Position numbers and translations under genes: made by a program. The notes beneath the pieces were generated by a model. It was not told where the DNA came from. It saw only the letters and a list, made by a program, of their open reading frames with translations, and did not search any database. DNA of 64,000 nucleotides from Metellina segmentata (taxonomy: Eukaryota > Arthropoda > Arachnida > Araneae > Tetragnathidae): the NCBI GenBank assembly GCA_947359465.1, contig OX375882.1, positions 57,653,031-57,717,030 on the forward strand. The letters run 5' to 3'. Shown in pieces: positions 33,155 to 44,185 of this stretch (the stretch's first letter is position 1; every line of letters starts with the position of its first letter).

Positions 33155-33470
33155 TCGCGGTTAGTGTTTTATTAATATCCCACCGGAGTAACGCAACGGG
33201 CTGTTAGCGACGGTTTGGGATGAATCCAAAAGGGAATGTTGCAAGGAAAACAACGCGTGATTATTAACCACTGTCAGATGACGAGGCAACACCTGAGCTG
33301 GCATCCCACTCTCCAAACTTACACACCACGCCATTGTGATGACATTTGAGGCCACGGCAAATTTAACATGCACCAGTACCCTTTGTACAAGACGGTCTTT
33401 GGTCGGATTCGAACTCAGAACCCCCCGGTTGTTAATCCGTTAATGTTCCAACCGGGCAAAGGGGGCCATA
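33155..33470 (-). mobile_element. SINE-B, full length, inserted at a Tc1 border
   Basis: The body blocks ACGCAACGGGCTGTTAGCGA, GTCAGATGACGAGGCAACAC, CATTTGAGGCCACGGC and GGATTCGAAC (B-box on the minus strand) run to the head CCGGTTGTTAATCCGTTAAT and CCAACCGGGC. Flanking direct repeats TATTTTTAGG (33145-33154 and 33471-33480) mark the target duplication. Its first two bases are the TA of the neighbouring Tc1 element. Confidence 0.88.
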
Positions 33471-33754
33471 TATTTTTAGGATATAAAGATTCATTGAACC
33501 CGTCATAATATTTTTTACCTAGGTTTCAACAACGGCAGCATGGTTCTCAAACATTGTGCCTAGATTCTAAAGGGTTCCTTAGTCGGAAAAGGGTGTCGAG
33601 ATTTGGTGGAAATAAATAAAAAAGTGTACATTTGTCAATTGATTTGACATCCGCGCTGATTCCACATTCAGTTTCTTTATCAACAATACTATATTGGTGG
33701 TTATTTGTTGCTTTGATTGACCCGAGTGAAGATATCTAACAAAATACCATCCAG

Positions 33755-34492
33755 CTACGGGTCCTTCCCGCTGTGTCCCTGAAGCAGAAAGTGCTTAAAA
33801 CTGCGTTGTACGTCGCAAAACAAGTATTTGCAGAACAATTTTTCCTTAATTTTATCAAAATTTTGCCAATTTTTTTTCAATAAGTTACGATGTACTGCAG
33901 AGCTAAGGGCGCTCCTTTCCACACTTTTTTTCCTTAAGTACGGAACAGCCTCCCTACACCGCTCCAAATTACCAGAAACACTTTGTAATAACAGATATTC
34001 GATGTCAATGACAAAAATTTTGACTTTACAAGTTATCGACAGAATTGCAAATTCTGAAAGCAAGCCTTAGTTTTAAATAAAGTTAATTAATTTTGATGTT
34101 TTATTACAAATGTTATACATATTTAGTCGATAATAATGTTTTACGTCTGCATTTGATTCTACTGGAGTTTTCAAAATTCGGACAAAATGCATGCAGAACA
34201 ATTGCATTTGCTTGGAGTAGTGTTAGAGAACACTGAATAAAATTCTGCAACAGGGCGCAGTATCATACAACCATGTTTTCAACGAAAGGAGGCTACTCAT
34301 GTTTTAACGGACTATGACATTCTCTATACTTGCCAGGTTCCAATCTGGACAGTAGAAAAAGATACCATTCCTTGATGCCCCAAAATCATTCTCCACCTGT
34401 ACGAAGTGTAACTTATTATCATCCTCTGCCTCACACATTCTTAATTGCATTGGAGACATACAATGATGACATTTAAAGAAATCATCTGCCAT
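33755..34492 (-). other. Candidate coding remnants of unknown function (two open blocks)
   Basis: 34304-34560 on the minus strand is open, with protein-like composition (ADDFFKCHHCMSP, then ENDFGASRNGIFFYCPDW). A Cys-His-Cys pattern (CHHC) could be part of a zinc-binding fold. A second block (33755-34063) reads LERCREAVPYLRKKSVERSA and QNFDKIKEKLFCKYLF. Upstream, at 34560-34660, a different frame gives RLFRFARYINGTLFKEATFF, which may join by a frameshift. I do not recognise the family. It might be exons of a host gene, or a decayed transposon or gene copy; no splice sites are convincing. Confidence 0.25.
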
Positions 34493-34689
34493 TACCCCAA
34501 AACGATCTTTTGCAAACTCAATAACAGTGGAAATTATTTTAATACTGGGATAAGAAAGAAGGTAGCCTCTTTAAATAGTGTACCGTTTATGTATCGGGCA
34601 AAACGAAACAGTCTGTTGACTTGAGATGTTTCACTTTCGGATTGGTCCTGGACGGCTACCAATATCCCATTAAGTTTCTCCAACGCCAC

Positions 34690-34950
34690 GTAAATTCAAA
34701 GACCGCTGTCTACGTACGGGCTGATACACGATAAATCTGTAAAGGACAAATGTCCTTACGTTGCCGGGTTGTGGAAGTTTGGAGAACGGGGTGCCAGATC
34801 AGGTGTTGACCTTTATAGGTGCTGAATCGCTATAAAAATCGCGATTCGTTATTCTATGATTTTTCACTTCGAAATTGATCCGTGAAAGTCACAAATAGAC
34901 TGCTGTGTAGCTCCAGCGCCACGTAAATTCATTTGCCTTCCTATGGGACT
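34690..34950 (+). mobile_element. SINE-B, diverged copy
   Basis: CAAAGACCGCTGTCTACG, ATAAATCTGTAAAGGACAAA, TGTCCTTACGTTGCCGGG, AAGTTTGGAGAACGGGGTGC and CCAGCGCCACGTAAATTCAT follow the SINE-B order. The head is missing and the tail is degenerate. Confidence 0.7.
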
Positions 34951-37047
34951 CCGGCCGCTAGAGTTAAAAGGTCGAGAAACTGATTTACAATTAGATCGCA
35001 TCTTTTAAGCCCCATTCATTCCTCAATCAAAACTCAAATTCCCGAAGAGAAAGCCTCCCGAAACGTCCACTTAAAAACCTCTCATCAACGCTCCAGTAAC
35101 CGCCTTCCGCCAAGCACTCCCAATTTAAGTGTCTGCGGAATCAAACGCCCAGGGGGCAGTTTCCTGAGGCCCTAAGTGAAATCTCTCTTTATTACCACCT
35201 TTCCCTGTAGCGCTTTTGCTGCTCATTTACGACAATGCCGAGCTAATTTCCGGCCCGTCAGCATAATAATTCGACGTTAAATTCGGTCTGAAAGTTGCTC
35301 CGATATTCGACGCGAAAGCTCAACGAATTAAACGGGAGGGGTCCAAAGCTATTGGGTAAACTTCCGAGGCTGTTTAATCAGATGATCGAATGGCCTATGA
35401 TTAAGGTAGGAAGAGTATTCCTCTTCCCCCGAGGATTAAATCTGTTTTATTGGTGTTTGCGGGGGTTATATAGTAGATATTAAGATATTTTTCCACGGCT
35501 TTGTTGATCCAAGTGCTTTAGCTTCTGGGGATTACGTGTTTATTTTACTCGCTCATCGTATCGAGATGGTAATTCTTCTCCGTTTCTGCTCCTGCGGCGG
35601 TTCCATGCTCGATACGCTGACCTCGCTTTCATATTTTCTTCACCGAGTAATAAGGATTAGGGTTTCTCCTTCATTCTAATCAGAATCCCGTGCCTTTTGT
35701 TCACTCACCCGTAACAAGAGCCTAGGAACTGACCTTTTCGAATAGGGAATATTGAGTTTATGCGAGATAAGAAGATTCGGTGGGGGTAATCCGTGTGTTT
35801 CTTAAATGATTTAAACTCTCGAGAGAAAAACGTTACTTGTGGAAGAATCAGTGAACCCGTAATAGATCAGATAATAATAATAGAACCCGTAATAGATCAG
35901 AGTTGAGAGGGAATTGTTTTCAAGAATAACAATTTGGTCGGAGGATTTGCAGGTTTATTACGTATTAGTGATTGCTTTTCTCCCACGTTTTCGGTTATCT
36001 GAAGTGGAATTTTGGTTGAAAGTAACGTTTTTCTAAAGTAACACATCCTATCCTAATATTAATTTTCGTTTAAGGAAGTGAGATGTTTTAAGTTTTCTGA
36101 CCTTTATCGTCGGAGCGGTTGTATGTTATGAAAGACAAGTTGAATTAATAACTGCGTAAATTTTTTTTTCTACGAGACGAATTGATAATCTCATAAAACC
36201 AGTTCTAAACTTCCTTTTTATTATAATACCCTTTAATTTAAAATAGTTTTGTTTATGCTATTTATGTAAGCCAGAAATTTGGTAAAGGTAGAATTAATTT
36301 TTAAATCCCAGATATCTCTGTAGAGGGCAGTTTTAAGAACAATATGGAAACGTTTGGGGTAATTTTATCGGGTGCGTGTGAAAGTAAATAGTAATAATAA
36401 CTAGAAATCTAGTCCTTTTATCAGACGTCAGTCAAAAATTTTTACATCATACGTGTACTGTAAAAAAAGTTCACAAGTGTCTTAAAGTAAGTGGTCACAT
36501 TTAACACAAAATAGCTATTGCGTTTGTGAAAAGATGGAAAAACTGTAATTGCTTCTAAAAAATTTTACTTTTCTTACACATTGTTGAACATTATATATAA
36601 AGTCAGTGTTTGACTTTAAATATAGCTTCAGGATTTCAATTAACATTGCTTAGAACGGGGTTTCCAAGTCTCAGTGTTTGTTTCCTAGTGTGCGAAAGTC
36701 TGTAAGTATTACTTACAGATGACAGCATGCTTTCTATACGTGCTTGCAATGTTAAGAAATATTTTTATTATTTCCGAGAGAGCACGCTTTTAAAAAAGTT
36801 ATTTTTTCTGTTTTATAACCAGCCTTTTTTTTACAATAAAAATGGAGTGACTCTTTCTTAGGTTGCCTTAAACCCTAAACAAATACTGTCCGCTTTATTC
36901 GCTTGCAATTTGAAAATTAAATTTTGGAGATTAAAAAATGTGAGGTATTTGGAGACTAAGGGAATATTATCATAATTATGATTAGTAACACATTTTATTC
37001 CAATCCCATCTGCTGTCCGTTGTACAGTTAAGCATTTCCAATTTGTA
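34951..37047. other. Unique DNA; G+C-richer island at 34980-35720
   Basis: No protein homology. One small tandem pair is visible: GAACCCGTAATAGATCAG at 35853 and 35883. The rest (36000-37000) is AT-rich and unremarkable. Confidence 0.4.
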
Positions 37048-37134
37048 AATTCGGATCTTTCGCTGAGGGATTGATCCCTGATCGTCGCCAATAAGCCGCG
37101 TTGTTGCTCCAATTCGACGGTAATTAACTATCTA
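37048..37134 (+). mobile_element. SINE-B 3' fragment
   Basis: GGGATTGATCCCTGATCGTC, TTGTTGCTCCAATTCGACGG and TAATTAACTATCTAC match the family 3' end. Confidence 0.7.
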
Positions 37135-37402
37135 CACCATTCATAAGTTGAGCTACATTTCGTACTCATGCAAACCAAAACTTCCATTTTCTTTGTAACA
37201 TGAGTGGCAACAAAACCACTGGATCACCACTTTCGAAAACCACTTTCAATCTCAAACATTCAACATTCACACAGCGCTTGAAGCAATAATTTAATTTAAT
37301 ATAATAATTTATTTTAAATAAAATTTATATTCAAAACTAAATTGTTCAATTCATTGAAGTTTAATGTGTATATTGCGTTGATTCAAGTGAAAACACTTTT
37401 TG

Positions 37403-37868
37403 TGAGCCGCGGTAGCTCAGTCAGTAGAGCGTCGGACTCGCATCAGAAGGGTTGTGGGTTCTGTCCTCGGCGGAGCCTCCAATTCTGATGATTGCGAGAT
37501 CGGCGCTTCGACCTGGCTAAAGACCGTCGTGTTCACTGATGGTGACTGGGGCACGTTAAATAGGTCGTGGTCAGAATGTCCAACATGTTCCCATACCAAA
37601 TCAATACCTCTGGGGGTACCTGATCAGGGGGTTATCGGCCTCTGATTGGAATCTAAATTACGATATGTGTGAGTGAATGGATGTATGAAAGGGACCTTCC
37701 TGTAAAACGGATGTGTCATGTATGTCGAGCAAAGTCGGACTTCCTCCCAATGGGGCTCAATAACATGGAAGGCGCACCCCCCTCGCCTCTTGCCGTCTTC
37801 GACGGGCCTGGCACTCCTCTGGTTTGCCAGTGTAGGCATAAGAAACAACACCAAAAACACTTTTTTTC
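37403..37868 (+). mobile_element. SINE-D: long tRNA-headed SINE (about 465 bp)
   Basis: The head GAGCCGCGGTAGCTCAGTCA, then GTAGAGCGTCGGACTCGCAT is very tRNA-like, with an A-box TAGCTCAGTCAGTAGAGCG. The B-box is weak (GGGTTCTGTCC). The anticodon stem does not pair well, so it is not a functional tRNA gene. The body shares only short phrases with SINE-B (AAAGACCGTCGTG, GGGCACGTTAAATAGGTCGT). It ends near an AACACCAAAAACAC and T7 stretch. Its open frames are incidental. Confidence 0.8.
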
Positions 37869-38839
37869 AAGCTTAAGTTCATATATTTTTCAAAACACTA
37901 TTATGATCTATGTTCTCTATAAAAATGTAAGTTCTTACTTTACTTCATAAAAGACTATGAAACCAAAAGCTTATGAATGACTACATGCCAACAAAGAGAG
38001 GTATTTTAAGCAAAACGAAAAAACTTGATATTTTGATTCAACTCCGATGCAAAAAGGCAAAAAACGGAAAGTTATCCAATCAATGTATAAAAAAAAATCC
38101 AAAAAATATATTTTTTTAAATTCACTACTTCCGAACCGGTTGGGGAAAAAAAAGTTCTAAGTGGAGAAGAAAGTGAGCCATGAAAGTGCACTTAAGCGGT
38201 TGCTACTGAGCCGTAAAGAAATCGGTTACCCAATGTGTAATTTACAGCTAAAAAGAGAACCGGAATTTTCGAGGCTTCCTACGGAAAGGCTCCATTAAAG
38301 ATCACGTATACGTGAGGGGGTGGTTCGAACACAGTCCAGGGGATGTTCGTTTGGCATCCCTCCAGTGAAGGCACGTTTAAAAGGCCATCAAGGAACATCT
38401 TAAAGCCTTCCACGATTGACCGAAGAGAATTCTTCCCTTGGAAATTTACCCGATGGTATATCGGCAGTTGTCTTGTTTTCTCATGTCAAATAAGTCTCCC
38501 GCTGGAACACTTCCCCCACCCACTGAATTGGAAGATATTTATCATTGTATTCTTTCTGGGGGGGGGGGAGGGTTCTTCATTTTGGAAGATGGTGGCTGTC
38601 TCTCACAAATGGAGTTTAGAGGGAAACAAATGATCAAGAAGGGTTACATGTTATAGAAATGATGCGAGATTTCTGCCCATGTTTTTAAGATGTACCTTTG
38701 CTGCAACGGGGGAACTGGAATTGACATGGAAGAGGTACTGTTATGTGGGGAGCGTAATGGCATATGTAATACACGAGATGTATCTTAGCCTATATTCCAA
38801 TGAATTGGGGTTTGGATAAGTACAGATATTCTTATTGCG
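37869..38839. other. Unique DNA; G+C-richer island at 38150-38760
   Basis: A G11 run lies near 38560. Two overlapping plus-strand open frames (38343-38633, 38438-38656) lack homology. The 21-bp string beginning CATGGAAGAGGTACTGTTAT at 38725 recurs at 38979 inside the minisatellite. Confidence 0.4.
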
Positions 38840-39600
38840 GGTAGGTTATTATCAATTCCATTAAGTTACCGACATTATCACTACCATTAAGATGTCAACA
38901 TTCGCATTACCAGTAATTGTATCGAAATTTTCACTATCAGTAAGCAAGCTACCGGCATTCTCACAACCGGTGGATTGTCATGGAAGAGGTACTGTTATGA
39001 CATTGTTATTATCGGTAATTTACCAAAATTCACATCACCAGTAAGGTACCTACATTCTCATTAGCGGTAAGTCACTGACATTCTTATTACCATTAAGTTG
39101 CCAACATTCTTACTACCGGTAAATTACCAAAATTTGTACTATCGTTAGGCTACCGATATTCTCATTACTGGTAAATTACCGACATTAGTACTATCGTTAG
39201 GCTGCCAACATTCTCACTTCCGATAAATTGCTGACATCCTTATTACCATTAGATTGCCGACATAATCATTACCAAAGGGCTACTGACATAGCCATAACCA
39301 TTAGGCTATCGACATAACCATTATCAGTAGGTTATCGACATAACCATTATCGATAGGTGATTGAAAAAAACATTATCGGTAGGTGATTGAAAAACCATTA
39401 TCGGTTGGTTATCCACATAACAATTATCGGTAGGTTATCAATATAACCATTATCAGTTGGGTCTCGGCATAACCATTATTGGTATGTTATTGACAAATTC
39501 ATTATCGGTAGGTTGTCAACATTCGCATTGATGAAAAGTTACCGGCAATATCTTTGATGGTGTTACAGATATTCTCATTGATGGTAAGTTAACGACAATT
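38840..39600 (+). repeat. Minisatellite, unit about 26-32 bp (ACCGACATTCTCATTACCGGTAA-like)
   Basis: About 25 diverged units alternate a GACAT(T)-type word and a (C/T)ATTA(C/T)CGGTA-type word. Unit flavour changes along the array. The left part has ACCGACATTCTCATTACCG forms. The right part (39280-39520) has ATCGACATAACCATTATCGG forms, some of them exact repeats. A foreign segment containing ATGGAAGAGGTACTGTTATG sits inside at 38979-38999. Confidence 0.9.
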
Positions 39601-40504
39601 TTATTTCGTTCTTTAATATTTTCATAGCGAATTCCTATTGTTCTTCGATATCATAAGTATTTACAGATACTTTTCGTTAAGGTACGAAAATAATTTGTGA
39701 AAATTTTTATTATTCTCACATCATATAAATTAATAACAAATTTAGGAATGTTAACCTTTATAAAGCTTAGCATCGGAATGGGATCAGCTAAACAATGGGT
39801 GTATGTAAAAAAATAACTTTGAACTTTGAATACTAGTGAATAACATCTTACGAAAGCAGACATTATTACTTGAATCCAACTATTTATAACACACATTCTT
39901 TCTTAACCTTTTTTGCAGAACGAGGAGAATTGTTTGGTAACTTATGTACTCTAGGCCCATTTAAACTAGATTCCTTTCATCTATCTGCTGAAACCTTATA
40001 ATAAAATTTCTCCAATATCCCCCCCGAGTTAGTGAAGAAAATAAAAATAATTCAAAAATACCACTCGTTACATCTGCTTCAACTACTTCTATTCGTAGGA
40101 TTTCTCAAGAATCTTATGATTAGTAAGGGGAAATTCCTTCTGTTAAAGAAATATTTTAGAGATTCTTATTTGCAGTCTCTCAAGATTAATTTTTGTCTGG
40201 TTGTAAGAACCAACACACATCTCTTGCTTCATAATTTTATATCCTCGAAGCAATACAAACAGTACTCTTAAGTTACCATTAAAATGTGTTCTAAACATTT
40301 AACTGATGATATTACATACACACGTGGAAGAAATTCTACGTTCGAAAGCAATGCACTTATTTTTGAGAAACTTCTATTTAGTATCAAAAATAAACATTCA
40401 TGAAGGAGTGTAAAATATTTTAATAGTGGTACGATTCTCATTTCTTTGACAACTTATCTGAATTACATTTAATATGATACTGATTTTTAAACGTAAATAA
40501 ACTA
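39601..40504. other. Unique AT-rich DNA
   Basis: Open frames of about 80 codons at 39651-39896 (minus) and 40032-40271 (plus) have no homology. Confidence 0.4.
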
Positions 40505-40742
40505 AAAAACTATTCTCTATCGATCCGGAAACAAATGGTAAATCCACGACATCACCACGTAATTTTGACCCATGGTCAGAGGACGAGATCAACATCTTAC
40601 ATGAGCCCCACTCTCCAAATTTGCACATCACTCGATTTAACGTGCACCACCCCCCATGAACATGGCGTCTTTGGTTGCACTGAGTGTCCAACTCACAACC
40701 GATTAATTTGCTAATCCATTACTCTTCCTACTACAGGGCTTC
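40505..40742 (-). mobile_element. SINE-B, minus-strand half of a head-to-head pair
   Basis: Contains CACCACGTAATTTTGACCCA, GTCAGAGGACGAG, TTTAACGTGCACCACC, GTCTTTGGTTGCACTGAGTG and CAACCGATTAATTTGCTAAT, then the head TACTCTTCCTACTACAGGGC. A central part of the body is deleted. Confidence 0.78.
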
Positions 40743-40743
40743 C

Positions 40744-41010
40744 GGGCCTCAGTAGCCTAGTGGGAAGAGTAGCGTAGCAACTGGAGGGTTGCGAGTTCGA
40801 ATCCAACCAGTTCGTCATGTACAAAGGGGGAAGATGCAGGTTGGATCTATGGAGAGGTGGGTGCCAGCTCTGGGGTCACCTCCTCATCTGACCGTAATTC
40901 AAAATAATATGTTATCCTTGATTCATTCCTTTTGGGATTGATCCCGGAATTTCACCAATAGCCCGTTGTGTTGTTCCAGTGCGATATTATTTAAAATACG
41001 TACCTACCTG
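40744..41010 (+). mobile_element. SINE-B, plus-strand half of a head-to-head pair
   Basis: Head GGGCCTCAGTAGCCTAGTGG with B-box GAGTTCGAATCCAACC, then body GCCAGCTCTGGGGTCACCTC, GATCCCGGAATTTCACC, GCCCGTTGTGTTGTTCCAGT and tail AAAATACGTACCTACC. Its head directly abuts the head of the opposite-strand copy. Confidence 0.85.
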
Positions 41011-41056
41011 CCAATTGGGCTACCACGGCCTTCTTAATAGATATGTATTCAATATA

Positions 41057-41618
41057 CACTACCTTACAATAATGGACCGGACACCAGCGGATTTCCATAA
41101 AATACGACTACTTGTTTGGGTGTGTTTTTCGTGTTATGGCCTGGGACCTTTGCATGTTGTTCCTGGTAAATTGACCGCTGACGCATACGTAAACATTTTG
41201 GGCAATCAGGTTTTTCCTACGCTCTGGCAATTTTATGGAATGCACGAATGTTACTTCCAGTACGACAATGCTGCATGTAATGTTGCAGCCTCTGTCAAGC
41301 AGTTTTATCAAGATATGGATGTAAAACGTCTTCCCTGGCCTGCTCAGAGTCCCGACCTAAACCCCATAAAAGATTTGCGGGACGAGTTAGAGCGACGCTT
41401 ACGGACCAGGGAACCACGTCCGAAATCTACAACTGAGCTGGCGACATTTTTGCAACATGAATGGACACAAATACCCATAGCTGTGTATCAAAACATTGTT
41501 GAATGTATGCCCAGAAGGGTTGGTAGAGAAATTGTAGGAAACCATCCCCCTATTAAAGCATGTATTATTTCCTTTACACCATCACATCTTGCTTTTCGGT
41601 CCATTATTGATGTGCAGG
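41057..41618 (+). mobile_element. Internally deleted Tc1-type element, copy 2 (562 bp)
   Basis: The left end CACTACCTTACAATAATGGA matches copy 1 at 32576. The right end, read inward from a TA at 41619, ends in ATCAATAATGGACCG. As in copy 1, the same short leader (CCAGCGGATTT-CATAAAAT) is fused directly to the transposase at the VW-CFS motif. Both copies therefore descend from one deletion derivative. Confidence 0.88.
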
Positions 41619-41653
41619 TACGAGTACTCAATGCAAATCGTGTGAAAGAGTAG
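41072..41653 (+). pseudogene. Tc1-type transposase C-terminal remnant with an open frame
   Basis: Uninterrupted from MDRTPADFHK, with GLGPLHVVPGKLTADAYVN, GNQVFPTLWQFYGMHECYF, QSPDLNPIKDLRDELERRLR, EPRPKSTTELATFLQHEWTQ and VYQNIVECMPRRVGREIVG. The N-terminal DNA-binding domain and first catalytic Asp are deleted. The second Asp survives in FQYDNAACN. The third catalytic residue is lost (PIKDL instead of PIEHL). The frame stays open through the right inverted repeat to 41653 and also upstream into the SINE. It cannot be an active enzyme. Whether the open frame is selected or simply young is unclear. Confidence 0.88.
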
Positions 41654-42299
41654 AAATATTTATCTTTCTCTATATAAGCTTGTACAGCATTAGTGCTGAG
41701 ACTTGATGAAAATATTTAAATTTTGAAACATAAAACAAAGTACATCTTACAATACAAAGACACATTTCATATTCACAGAGATCCTCCACCTATACCACGA
41801 TGCTACAATTCCCATCAAAGGGAAGACTGGAGTTCAATATGAATGGGGGTTGGTCCCGATAGTTAACAAGCTGAGACCTACACTGATTTACATAAAACCC
41901 TTAACTACATCAAACGCATCCAGCATTAAATTTAATGTTCCGCCGCTTTCGACTGTAGGGATCAATGAAGAAATACATTAAGCAGGTCGTACCGAAGAAG
42001 GAAAAAAATGAACTGGGAAAAACGGGATAAAAACCAGCGGAAGAATGCTTAATGCATATTTATGTTCGGCTGAACATTTAAGATATTTTGAAAAATAAAC
42101 AGGAAATCTCTCGTGGTTGGTCTTTTCTTTCCGGATGAATAAAATGGAGGGAATACTTTGACCGCGAAATTTCTCCTCGCGTTTTTCTCCGCTCTTTTTC
42201 TGCAGTTTTTTTGCCCCTTCATGCCCATGACCGTCACTTTATTCAAACCCGAAAGGGGAGGGAAGGTTACAGCAACGAATCCATATACCCCTGGAGAAA
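41619..42299. other. Unique DNA; G+C-richer from 41930
   Basis: Short frames on both strands (42049-42246, 42158-42394) with no homology. Confidence 0.4.
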
Positions 42300-43390
42300 A
42301 ATGTGTGGATTTCTTAGAGTGTGCAACTAAAGTTTCGGCTCATATGTCTCCTGTTAAAGGAACATTTATAACTATTGGCTTTTTTCGCTCTTGAAGGCAA
42401 GTTTCCGCTTCTTTTCCTTCGATGAAAGGGCTTTTTCGGTGAAGCAGACGTCTAATGCGAATACGAAGGGATTCAGTATTAGCTGTACCCAGCAGTTTGC
42501 AACGAGGGAAGTAATTAAATGATTTATGGAAGTAATCAGGGTTTCATTTTGTAGAAAATATTTTGTTTGTTAACCCTCCTGGTAATTGCACTCGACGAGG
42601 GCAAAAAGTTTAAAAAACCGTAGCAAAACTGACTGGATCTTTATGGACGAGATATCTCGTCATCAGACAAAAACTTAACCTGATCTTGTTGGGCGACGTA
42701 TCTCTTCATTAGACAAAACCTGGATATGTCTGGATAGCGTCATCATAAAAAAACCAGTAATATCCTGATAAGATATCTCGTTTTTAGACAAAAACTCGAC
42801 CAGATATTTATGGACGACGTATCTCTACAATAGACAAAAATTAACCAAATCTTGATGACCGACATACCTTGTCATTAAAGAAAAACTTGACAGCTCTTCA
42901 CCGTGTCATCATAAAAAGCCAGTAATATCCTGATAACAAGATATCTAGTTTTTAGACAAAAACTTGACCAAAATTGTTCAGATCTTGACGGACGAGATAT
43001 CTCGTCGAAACCATTTCTAGGGTAAAGTAACTATTTATCAATCCTAACTATTACGCACTGGTTGTATGATTATGGTTTACATTTTTGTATACATATTTGA
43101 TGGAACATTATATGGACTTCTCAGTGTGCAATTAAAATTTAGACTCATGTCTTCTGCTAAAGGAACATTTATAACAAAGGAACATTGATAACTAGCATTT
43201 TTTGCTCTTGAATGCAAGTTTGTGACTTTCTGCTTCTTTTCCTTTACTAAAAAGTGTTTTTCAGTGAAGCTGAACTCTACCGCTTATAAGAGGTGATTAG
43301 GTTTTATCTGAAGCACCCGTCAGTATGTAACGAAGATAGTAATTAAATGATCAAATAGCTTCATTACATAAAAGTTTTGTATTTTATTAT
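42300..43390 (+). repeat. Direct duplication of about 260 bp, separated by a MITE
   Basis: 42305-42565 and 43110-43385 share GTGTGCAA-TAAA-TTT, GCTAAAGGAACATTTATAAC-type, TTTTTGCTCTTGAA-GCAAGTTT, GCTTCTTTTCCTT, TTTTTC-GTGAAGC and GTAATTAAATGAT blocks in the same order. Divergence is moderate. The element at 42570-43026 lies between them. Confidence 0.75.
42570..43026 (+). mobile_element. TTAA-palindrome MITE, copy 6 (457 bp)
   Basis: Left end TTAACCCTCCTGGTAATTGC (A type); right end GTCGAAACCATTTCTAGGGT (B type, TTAA decayed to TAAA). Contains the exact palindrome GACGAGATATCTCGTC at 42646-42661 and 42991-43006. Variants and TTGACCA-type units lie between, and a block CCAGTAATATCCTGATAA is repeated at about 42752 and 42918. 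The repeated unit here is longer than 45 bp. Confidence 0.88.
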
Positions 43391-44185
43391 TCTGCTAAGT
43401 AATTATTTTGAAACTTTTAGATTACATATCGAGTATATTATTATTATACAAATTCTTGTATGCGTACCTATAGTTGCCGAAACATTTTAACGTGTTACTT
43501 CATAGTTCGAAACTACTGTTAGTTTGTTTTATAATGCGCAAGGGCTGCACATGACCTCGATGCACCAAGCATTATTTTTTCGTCAAGTACAGAATACAAT
43601 AACTTACAATACTTGCTAAATTGATGGCTCGATAATGACACGAGCACTTAAAGAAATCTGATTATGCTTTTGACAAATACAGCTCCCACTCAGCCTCCTG
43701 TCATGGCGTCTGACACTCGGGTGCTAAAGGAAATACATGATAGTCCATGACCACAATCACGCAATGCACGACCACGCACACAATACAACTCTCAGTCTCA
43801 TTGGCTATCTATTAACTAGTGATAGCAAGTATCAAAATCAGCCACTCAAATATTTCCGAAAGAGCTGTGGGGATTATGCTTTTTTGAGAAGAACATAGCC
43901 ACCCTTCAATAGTTTACGCACAACTCTATACATAGCAGTGTAACATCTTCAACACGAATTGCCTTTTGGTAGACAAAGCTTTCTTTTGTCTTTCACACTT
44001 CTTGCCAAAATGTATTGATAACCCTCCTTGTGGCTTATCTTTGAATCGTAAACTGACGACTTCTGGTAGAAAAATCTGTTCCATACTATCACCAGTTCTG
44101 GGCAAGAGACAATTTGTTTCTACTGATCTTCATTCCCTTTGATGTAATAAGGCAGTTTTGTCTCGACGTGTTAGCTCGTCCTTAG
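43391..44185. other. Unique DNA
   Basis: A CACGACCACGCACAC-like stretch lies near 43766. No gene or repeat assigned. Confidence 0.4.

Noticed and set aside
37403..37476. Functional tRNA gene
   Set aside because: The head is tRNA-like, but the anticodon stem and the T arm are poor, and a SINE body follows without a terminator.
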